Positions 1 through 5,317 of a DNA stretch of 14,536 nucleotides are shown in pieces. Numbering within the stretch: the first letter of the stretch is position 1; each line of letters opens with the position of its first letter. A program made the translations under genes and the position numbers. Origin of the DNA: Actinomycetes bacterium (GTDB lineage Bacteria; Actinomycetota; Actinomycetes; Mycobacteriales; Mycobacteriaceae); assembly GCA_022600695.1 (NCBI GenBank), contig JAHZJY010000287.1, positions 1 through 14,536 on the forward strand, read 5' to 3'. The notes beneath the pieces are model-generated. The model was not told the origin of the DNA. It saw only the letters and a list, made by a program, of their open reading frames with translations, and did not search any database.

Positions 1-141
1 CTGGTGCGATCCCGCTCGCGGATGCGAATGCCCGGCCAGGCGCTGGCCGCCGAGGCCGCCGGCCCGGCGATGGCGGTCATGACACGCGGAATGCTGGTGG
101 GGATCAAACGCCGGGCCGAGCAGACCTGGCGGGAGAGCTGA
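1..141 (+). CDS. C-terminal tail of an unidentified protein (5' end outside window)
   Basis: Frame 1 is open from the first base and encodes 46 residues before a TGA at 139-141. The visible tail is Arg/Met/Ala-rich: it begins LVRSRSRMRMPGQ, passes through an Ala/Gly/Met stretch that could be a helix, and ends GIKRRAEQTWRES. I do not recognise the family; the fragment is too short and carries no diagnostic motif. The frame is credible because it shows normal high-GC codon use and is followed by a non-coding gap before the next well-supported gene on the same strand. Nothing links it functionally to the genes downstream. It could also be a chance open frame, so confidence is moderate. Confidence 0.55.
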   Translation: MVRSRSRMRMPGQALAAEAAGPAMAVMTRGMLVGIKRRAEQTWRES

Positions 142-170
142 TCTCAGTTCCGGAAGTCCAGCACCTCGGC

Positions 171-242
171 GTCTGAAAGGGCGGCGTCTGAAAGGGCGGC
201 GTCTGAAGGGGCGGCGTCTGAAGGGGCGGCGTCTGAAGGGGC
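171..242. repeat. 15-bp tandem repeat (minisatellite), about 4.8 copies
   Basis: Five head-to-tail copies of GTCTGAARGGGCGGC occupy 171-185, 186-200, 201-215, 216-230 and 231-242; the last is cut after 12 bases. Copies 1-2 read GAAAGGG and copies 3-5 read GAAGGGG, so the variants are ordered, as expected from stepwise duplication. The array fills much of the 185-bp gap (142-326) between the first partial gene and the kinase-like gene, ending 84 bp before the chosen start codon. I see no gene in this gap on the + strand. A hexamer TACCCT at 247-252, just past the array, fits the loose mycobacterial -10 pattern TANNNT, but this is weak. The array may be length-variable between strains; that is inference. 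Confidence 0.85.
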
Positions 243-326
243 TTTGTACCCTCGGCGGGAGGGGCGGTTCCGGTGCAGGATTGGCTGGGCCGGGCGAGGG
301 CCGGTGCGGGTCGGAGAGGGGTCGCG

Positions 327-1811
327 ATGACCGACGGTGCCGATGCTCTCCTGCCCCGGATCACCGAGACCCACACCGGTTTGGTCGTGCTCCTCGGCGA
401 CCGCGCCTACAAAGCGAAGAAGCCCGTCAGGACCGACTTCCTCGATTTCTCCACGCCCGCCAGCCGGCAGCGGGCGTGCACCCGTGAGGTGTTGCTCAAC
501 AGCCGGCTGGCGCCGGACAGCTACCTGGGTATCGCCCACTTCCAGTCGCCGGAGGGCGGTGAGGCCGAGCCGGTCATCGTGATGCGCCGTCACCCGGACC
601 AGTGTCGGCTCGCGACCATGGTGCGACGCGGCGAGGATGTGACCGGGAAACTCTCGGAGATCGCCGGGACGCTGGCCGGTTTCCACGCCGGCGCCCGGCG
701 CGGCGCAGAAGTGGACGATGAGGGTCGGGTTGAGGCCGTCAGCGCGCGCTGGCAGGAGAATCTGGCTGAGCTCGCCCGATATGCCGACGGCGGTGTCCCC
801 GGGCTGCGTTCCGATGCCGTCGATGAAATCGCCGAGCGTACAACGACGTTCCTGGCCGGCCGCTCGGCGTTGTTCGGTCGTCGAATCGCCGATCGGCGTG
901 TCCTCGACGGTCACGCCGACCTGCTGGCCGATGACATCTTCTGCCTGCCCGAGGGCCCGGCGCTGCTGGACTGCCTGGAGTTCGATGACCGGTTGCGCTA
1001 TGTCGACGGCGCAGACGATGCCGCGTTCCTGGCGATGGATCTGGAGTTCCTGGGCCGTGCCGATCTCGCCGCGTTCTTCCTCGGCCGGTACCGGACGCTG
1101 GCGAAGGATGATGCACCGGAATCCCTGCTGCACTTCTACATCGCCTACCGCGCCGTGGTGCGGGCCAAGGTCGATTGTGTGCGGTACACCCAGGGCAGTC
1201 CCGGATCGGGCGGTGATGCCCAGGCGCACCTCGGTATCGCCCTCGAGCACCTGCGCACCGGTGCGGTTCGGCTGATCCTGGTCGGCGGCGGCCCCGGGAC
1301 CGGAAAGACGACCCTGGCCCGTGGGATCGCCGACCGGGTCGGCGGCCGGGTGATCTCCACCGACGACGTGCGGGCCGCGATGGCGGCCCGCGGCGAGATC
1401 GACGGTCAGCCCGGGATCCTCGGCGAAGGCCTTTACAGCCGAGAGAACGTCGCGAAGGTCTACGACGCCGTTCTGGGTCAGACCCACCGCGGCCTGTGCG
1501 AGGGTCATACGGTGATCCTGGACGGCACCTGGACCGACCCCGGTCACCGGCAACGGGCTCGTCGGGTGGCCGCCGAGGGATCGGCGCCGGTGGTCGAATT
1601 CTCCTGCACCGCACCGCTGGAGACGACGGTCAGCCGGATCCGCAACCGGGGGCCCACCGCATCCCAGATCACGCCTGATCTCGCGATCGCGCTGGCCGGT
1701 CAAACCGGTGCCGGTGAGGACGGCCCGCCGGGTATTCACCCCATCGACACCGCCAGAGACCCAGCCGAGGTGCTCGCCGAGGCGGTCGGCATTTGCCGTG
1801 CCGCCGGTTGA
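327..1811 (+). CDS. Two-domain APH-like / P-loop kinase protein (Rv2004c-like AAA family ATPase)
   Basis: Encodes 494 residues. The N-terminal half resembles the aminoglycoside phosphotransferase fold: it opens with ETHTGLVVLLGDRAYKAKKPV, a lysine-rich nucleotide-binding strand. A degenerate catalytic loop follows at H196-A-D198, with DCLEFDD further on in the position of the metal-binding Asp. The C-terminal half is a small P-loop kinase resembling gluconate-kinase or zeta-toxin folds. It has Walker A GGGPGTGKTT with Lys327, ISTDDVR at 343-349, and a hydrophobic strand ending at Asp399. The architecture matches M. tuberculosis Rv2004c, known as a DosR-regulon member; its substrate is not established to my knowledge. 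The ATG at 327 has GGAGAGGG 6 nt upstream. A GTG at 273 with GGGAGGGG 8 nt upstream would add 18 residues and cannot be excluded. PEP synthase starts 19 bp downstream. Confidence 0.85.
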   Translation: MTDGADALLPRITETHTGLVVLLGDRAYKAKKPVRTDFLDFSTPASRQRACTREVLLNSRLAPDSYLGIAHFQSPEGGEAEPVIVMRRHPDQCRLATMVRRGEDVTGKLSEIAGTLAGFHAGARRGAEVDDEGRVEAVSARWQENLAELARYADGGVPGLRSDAVDEIAERTTTFLAGRSALFGRRIADRRVLDGHADLLADDIFCLPEGPALLDCLEFDDRLRYVDGADDAAFLAMDLEFLGRADLAAFFLGRYRTLAKDDAPESLLHFYIAYRAVVRAKVDCVRYTQGSPGSGGDAQAHLGIALEHLRTGAVRLILVGGGPGTGKTTLARGIADRVGGRVISTDDVRAAMAARGEIDGQPGILGEGLYSRENVAKVYDAVLGQTHRGLCEGHTVILDGTWTDPGHRQRARRVAAEGSAPVVEFSCTAPLETTVSRIRNRGPTASQITPDLAIALAGQTGAGEDGPPGIHPIDTARDPAEVLAEAVGICRAAG

Positions 1812-1815
1812 ACAG

Positions 1816-1823
1816 AGAAGGAG
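1816..1823 (+). promoter_or_regulatory. Ribosome binding site of the PEP synthase gene
   Basis: AGAAGGAG lies 7 nt before the ATG at 1831, a strong match to the anti-Shine-Dalgarno sequence. It fixes the start at 1831 although the frame stays open upstream to 1708, inside the preceding gene. Confidence 0.8.
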
Positions 1824-1830
1824 AAGGTTG

Positions 1831-4116
1831 ATGCGATACGTCGAGGACATTGCGAATCTCGGGATGGCCGACGCCGAGGAGGCCGGCGGCAAGGGGGCCA
1901 ACATGGGCGAGATGGTCAAGGCCCGACTCCCGGTTCCACCCGGCTTCGTGGTGCTGCGGGACAGCTACCTCTCGTCGATGCGGACAGCCGGTGTGGCCGA
2001 TGAGCTCAACGCGGCGCACCGGGAGGCCATGTTGCACGCGCTCGACACCGGCCGGTTCGATGAGATGTGCGCCACGATGAAGACTCTGGTGCTCCGAGCC
2101 GGGATGCCCGTGGACGTCCGGGAGCGGATTCTGGCGTCCTATCGGGCGATGGGAGCGGATTGCTTCGTCGCGGTCCGTTCGTCGGCCACCGGCGAGGACG
2201 GCGCCGACGCCTCGTTCGCGGGGATGAACGAGACCTACACCAATGTGCGCGGTGAGCGGCAACTGATTGAAGCGGTGCAGAACTGCTGGGCGTCGTTGTT
2301 CGGATCCCGGGTCGTCTCGTATCGGGCGAGCCGGGGATTCACCGCGGACCCGGCTATGGCGGTGGTCGTCCAGGCGATGATCGCTTCGGAGCGCTCGGGA
2401 GTCGCGTTCACCGCCGATCCGACGACCGATGCGACCGACCGGGTCGTCGTCGAGGGCGCGTTCGGTCAGGGCGAGGTGGTGGTATCGGGCTCGGTGGAAC
2501 CCGACAACTATGTGGTGGACAAGAAGTCCGGGGAGATCCTGTCCCGGCACATCGGATACAAGTCTTTCGAGATCATCCGTGGCGACGACGGCAGGGACCA
2601 GCGCATCGAACTCGATGAGGCGAAGGCCGAGGCGCAGGTGCTCACCGACGACGAGGTGCGGGAGATCGCCGCGATCGCCGTCCGCAGTGAGCAGCACGCC
2701 GGCTGCCCCCAGGACACCGAATGGGCGATCGCCGACGGTACGACCTACATTGTGCAGACCCGCCCGATCACCACCCTCCATCGCGCCGGCTCACCCGCTG
2801 CGGAGAAGCACGACGTGCTGATCCAGGGTCTCCCCGCGGTGCCTGGCGGGGTGTCCGGTGTGGTCCGGGTGCTCGCGGACGTCAGCGAGGGTGCCCGCCT
2901 GCAGGACGGTGAGGTGCTGGTGGCCAAGATGACCAACCCGGACTGGTTGCCGACCATGCGGCGGGCGTCTGCCCTGATCACCGACACCGGCGGGATGACG
3001 TGCCACGCGGCGATCGTCGCCCGGGAGTTGAAGGTGCCCTGCATCGTCGGCGCCCGAACCGCGACCAGGGATCTGACCGACGGCATGGTGGTAACCGTCG
3101 ACGGAACGCACGGGCGGGTTCTGGCCGGCCGGGCGGACGTCGGGGGCGCCACGGCGACGCCGGTGACCGGTCCGGCCGGGGGTGCCGCGGCGGCCGTGGC
3201 CTCGGAGGTGACCGGGACCAAGATCTACGTCAACATCCTGCTGCCCGATACCGCCGATGACGTTGCCGGACAGGATGTCGATGGCGTCGGACTGCTGCGC
3301 GCGGAGACCATGCTCACTGATTCGTTGAGCAACCGGCATCCGCGCGCGCTGATCGCCAACGGCGAACAGGACACCCTGGTGGAGAAGTTGTCCGAGGCCG
3401 TCGGCCGGGTTGCGTCGGCGTTCGGGCCCCGGCCGGTGGTGTACCGGGCCAGTGACTTCCGCACCAACGAGTTTCGCAAGCTCGAGGGCGGCGACGCCTT
3501 CGAGCCCGAGGAGCACAACCCGATGATCGGCTATCGGGGCTGCTACCGGTATGTGGACAACCCGGACCTGTTCAATCTGGAACTGCAGATGCTGGCCCGG
3601 GTACGCGAGCAGAATCCCAATCTGCATCTGATGATTCCGTTCGTCCGCACCCGCTGGGAACTCGAGAAGTGCCTGGAGTTGGTCGACGCCAGCCCGCTGG
3701 GTCGCCAGCGCGGACTGCATCGGTGGGTGATGGCCGAGGTGCCGTCGGTGGTGTACTGGCTGCCCGAGTACGTCGGCCTCGGCATCGACGGTGTGTCGAT
3801 CGGCAGTAACGACCTGACCCAGCTCGTCCTCGGCGTCGATCGCGACTCTGATCAGTGCGCGGAGTTATACGACGAGTCCGACGCCGCGGTGCTCGACGCG
3901 ATCGGCCGCGTCGTCGGTACCGCGCGACGGTTGGGCATCACCTCGTCGCTATGCGGTCAGGCCCCGTCGACACGGCCCGACTTCGCCGAGCACCTGGTGC
4001 GGATGGGTATCACGTCGATCTCGGTGACCCCGGACGCGGTGTCGCGGACACGGCGCAATGTCGCCGCCGCCGAACGGCGCCTGCTCCTGGAGTCCGCGCG
4101 GGCCCGAAACGACTGA
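1831..4116 (+). CDS. ppsA: Phosphoenolpyruvate synthase (pyruvate, water dikinase)
   Basis: Encodes 761 residues, slightly shorter than E. coli PpsA (about 790). The enzyme converts pyruvate and ATP to PEP, AMP and phosphate in the cytosol, feeding gluconeogenesis. Three domains appear in order. The N-terminal ATP/pyruvate-binding domain (roughly 1-335) has GGKGANMGEM and VAVRSSATGEDGADASFAG. The swivelling phosphohistidine domain (roughly 355-430) has TGGMTCHAAIVARE, with His392 as the phosphorylated residue. The C-terminal TIM-barrel PEP/pyruvate domain (roughly 445-745) has NPMIGYRG, MIPFVRT, SIGSNDLTQLVLGVDRDS and CGQAPS, with Cys708 at the conserved catalytic position. CGQAPS and the GSNDLTQ-type motif favour PEP synthase over PpdK, which uses pyrophosphate. 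All key residues are present, so it should be active. It probably shares an mRNA with the kinase-like gene 19 bp upstream and ends just before a strong hairpin. The gene symbol follows the E. coli name. Confidence 0.93.
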   Translation: MRYVEDIANLGMADAEEAGGKGANMGEMVKARLPVPPGFVVLRDSYLSSMRTAGVADELNAAHREAMLHALDTGRFDEMCATMKTLVLRAGMPVDVRERILASYRAMGADCFVAVRSSATGEDGADASFAGMNETYTNVRGERQLIEAVQNCWASLFGSRVVSYRASRGFTADPAMAVVVQAMIASERSGVAFTADPTTDATDRVVVEGAFGQGEVVVSGSVEPDNYVVDKKSGEILSRHIGYKSFEIIRGDDGRDQRIELDEAKAEAQVLTDDEVREIAAIAVRSEQHAGCPQDTEWAIADGTTYIVQTRPITTLHRAGSPAAEKHDVLIQGLPAVPGGVSGVVRVLADVSEGARLQDGEVLVAKMTNPDWLPTMRRASALITDTGGMTCHAAIVARELKVPCIVGARTATRDLTDGMVVTVDGTHGRVLAGRADVGGATATPVTGPAGGAAAAVASEVTGTKIYVNILLPDTADDVAGQDVDGVGLLRAETMLTDSLSNRHPRALIANGEQDTLVEKLSEAVGRVASAFGPRPVVYRASDFRTNEFRKLEGGDAFEPEEHNPMIGYRGCYRYVDNPDLFNLELQMLARVREQNPNLHLMIPFVRTRWELEKCLELVDASPLGRQRGLHRWVMAEVPSVVYWLPEYVGLGIDGVSIGSNDLTQLVLGVDRDSDQCAELYDESDAAVLDAIGRVVGTARRLGITSSLCGQAPSTRPDFAEHLVRMGITSISVTPDAVSRTRRNVAAAERRLLLESARARND

Positions 4117-4118
4117 AG

Positions 4119-4156
4119 CCCGCGCTGCCGAGGAGTCGGTGGCTCGGCAGCGCGGG
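4119..4156 (+). terminator. Strong GC-rich hairpin, likely transcription terminator of the kinase-ppsA unit
   Basis: A perfect 14-bp inverted repeat, CCCGCGCTGCCGAG (4119-4132) against CTCGGCAGCGCGGG (4143-4156), encloses a 10-nt loop and starts 2 nt after the PEP synthase stop codon. No T-run follows, which is common for mycobacterial intrinsic-type terminators. Position and perfect pairing support a terminator or 3'-end stabiliser; in-cell efficiency cannot be judged from sequence. Confidence 0.75.
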
Positions 4157-4237
4157 GCTATGGGGGATATCGCCGCGGACCCGCGCGCCGTTACCGGTAC
4201 CGGCGGGACAATCCCCGGGAAGTGCCGGTCGCTGTCC

Positions 4238-4243
4238 TAGGGT
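4238..4243 (+). promoter_or_regulatory. Candidate -10 element (TAGGGT) for the DUF1906 gene
   Basis: TAGGGT fits the mycobacterial -10 pattern TANNNT and ends 7 nt before the ATG at 4251, which would place the transcription start at or next to the start codon. No convincing -35 is seen. There is also no good Shine-Dalgarno before this ATG, consistent with a leaderless message. Short degenerate motifs arise by chance, so this is tentative. Confidence 0.35.
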
Positions 4244-4250
4244 GTGGGTG

Positions 4251-5006
4251 ATGTCCGAGCCGCGCCGAACCGTCCCTGCCGGGTCATCGCTGTCGCGCCG
4301 GGTCGTGCTGAAGTTCGCTGCCGCCGCGCCCGCCGCGGCGGGCCTGGGTGCCCTGGCCGGGGCCGTCGGCCCGGTCGCCGCCTCGGCGGACTCACTGGGC
4401 ATTTTGTTCGACTACTCCGCCGGGGTGCTCAGGGCGGCCGATATCAAGGCCGCCGGCGGGCTGGGCGCCATTCGCTACGTTTCCGACCGGCGACCCGGCG
4501 CGCAGTGGATGCTCGGTAAACCCATGCAACTGGACGAGGCACGCGACCTGTACGAGGCCGGGCTGAAAATCGTCTCCAACTACCAGTTCGGCAAGCAGGA
4601 GACCGCCGACTGGCTGGGCGGCCAGTCGGCCGGCGTCAAACATGCCAGGCGGGGCTGGGAGTTGCACACCGCGGCCGGCGGACCGGTCGGGGCCCCGATC
4701 TATGCATCCATCGATGACAATCCCAGCTATACCCAGTACAAACAGCAGGTCGCGCCGTATTTGCGCGGCTGGGAATCGGTGGTCGGGCACCAACGGCTGG
4801 GGATCTACGGCAACTCCGAGACCATCGACTGGGCGCTCCAGGACGGGCTCGGTTCCTGGTTCTGGCAGCACAACTGGGGCTCACCGCGCGGGTTCGTACA
4901 TCCGGCAGCCCATCTGCACCAGTTCGAGATCGACGCGCGCAGTGTCGCCGGTGTCGGTGTCGACCTGAACAACATTCTCAAGCCGCAATTCGGTCAGTGG
5001 GATTAA
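4251..5006 (+). CDS. Tat-exported DUF1906 glycoside hydrolase-like protein (Rv2525c-like)
   Basis: Encodes 251 residues. The N-terminus is a clear twin-arginine signal: SRRVVLK with Arg16-Arg17, then an Ala/Gly-rich hydrophobic stretch (22-43) and a likely cleavage after AASA at residue 46. The mature part is a DUF1906 domain, a TIM-barrel related to glycoside hydrolases. It carries acidic strand ends at LFDYS (Asp54) and YASIDDN (Asp155, Asp156), where barrel active-site acids usually sit, plus QFGKQE, IYGNSETIDWAL, SWFWQHNWG and a C-terminal HQFEIDARSVAGVGVDLN. The best match I know is M. tuberculosis Rv2525c, a Tat substrate encoded immediately upstream of fas; the same order here supports orthology. 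Its substrate is unproven, with a role in cell-wall glycan processing or sensing inferred. ATG 4251 was chosen, but in-frame GTGs at 4242 and 4248 would add only one to three residues. It is separated from fas by 311 bp. Confidence 0.9.
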   Translation: MSEPRRTVPAGSSLSRRVVLKFAAAAPAAAGLGALAGAVGPVAASADSLGILFDYSAGVLRAADIKAAGGLGAIRYVSDRRPGAQWMLGKPMQLDEARDLYEAGLKIVSNYQFGKQETADWLGGQSAGVKHARRGWELHTAAGGPVGAPIYASIDDNPSYTQYKQQVAPYLRGWESVVGHQRLGIYGNSETIDWALQDGLGSWFWQHNWGSPRGFVHPAAHLHQFEIDARSVAGVGVDLNNILKPQFGQWD

Positions 5007-5055
5007 AGCCGATTCGGCGGAACAATTGTCTACGCGCGCGCCGATCGACCGCATG

Positions 5056-5072
5056 CGGTGCCGCCGGCACCG
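5056..5072 (+). terminator. Possible terminator hairpin after the DUF1906 gene
   Basis: A perfect 7-bp stem, CGGTGCC (5056-5062) with GGCACCG (5066-5072), and a 3-nt loop lies 50 nt after the TAA stop. No T-tract follows. A weaker GCCG/CGGC stem sits right after the stop (5008-5018). Either could end the upstream transcript, but so short a stem is only modest evidence. Confidence 0.4.
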
Positions 5073-5199
5073 ACGCCGATCGCGAGATAACGATTCGATA
5101 ACAATCCCGCTTTGATCAGCGAAATTCTAGCTACTCGACCGTAACCGCGTGCACGCAGGACGTTTGTCGCGGCCGGTCACGGCGGCCGCCGGACCGGCT

Positions 5200-5244
5200 G
5201 TTACCCAGTGTTGGGTTACCCGCGCGTAGAACTACTCGGTAACC
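5200..5244. promoter_or_regulatory. Candidate fas operator (nested inverted repeats of GTTACC/GGTAACC)
   Basis: Two overlapping palindromes lie 74-118 bp before the fas start codon. The first is GTTACCCA (5200-5207) against TGGGTTAC (5212-5219), a 4-nt spacer with one mismatch in eight pairs. The second is a perfect 7-bp repeat, GGTTACC (5214-5220) against GGTAACC (5238-5244), with a 17-nt spacer. A further GTAACC lies upstream at 5141-5146. FasR, a TetR-family regulator, is known to control fas in mycobacteria by binding inverted repeats in its promoter. Assigning these repeats to FasR is inference, as I cannot match them to the published site from memory. Confidence 0.5.
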
Positions 5245-5255
5245 AATCCGGGCCG

Positions 5256-5261
5256 GACAAT
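5256..5261 (+). promoter_or_regulatory. Weak candidate -10 element for fas
   Basis: GACAAT matches the TACAAT-like -10 consensus at five of six positions and lies 12 bp downstream of the GGTAACC repeat. That would put the repeat over or just upstream of the -35 region and transcription start near 5268-5272, giving a leader of about 45-50 nt. No good -35 is seen. The rest of the 311-bp gap (5007-5317) holds a direct repeat GATAAC/GATAAC at 5086-5102 and no gene that I can support. Confidence 0.25.
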
Positions 5262-5317
5262 TCGCCAGGTTCTTATGGGACTCTTAGTGCTGATTTCGCG
5301 GACAGCAGGGAGACGCA

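Noticed and set aside
171..242. Tandem repeat considered as a CRISPR array
   Set aside because: The units are contiguous 15-mers with no spacers, so this is a minisatellite.
327..1811. Kinase-like gene considered as a zeta-type toxin or an aminoglycoside-resistance gene
   Set aside because: There is no antitoxin-like partner. The fused APH plus P-loop architecture matches the Rv2004c type rather than a resistance enzyme, and its APH catalytic loop is degenerate.
144..1919. 591-residue open frame on the minus strand opposite the kinase-like gene
   Set aside because: Its product is Gly/Arg/His/Asp-rich with no recognisable domain, and it lies opposite a well-supported gene. Long antisense open frames are expected in GC-rich DNA with strong third-position bias.
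5277..5291. GGGACT half-site before fas resembling one arm of a DosR box
   Set aside because: The second arm has wrong spacing and only partial identity (AGTGCT instead of AGTCCC), so it does not form the expected palindrome.
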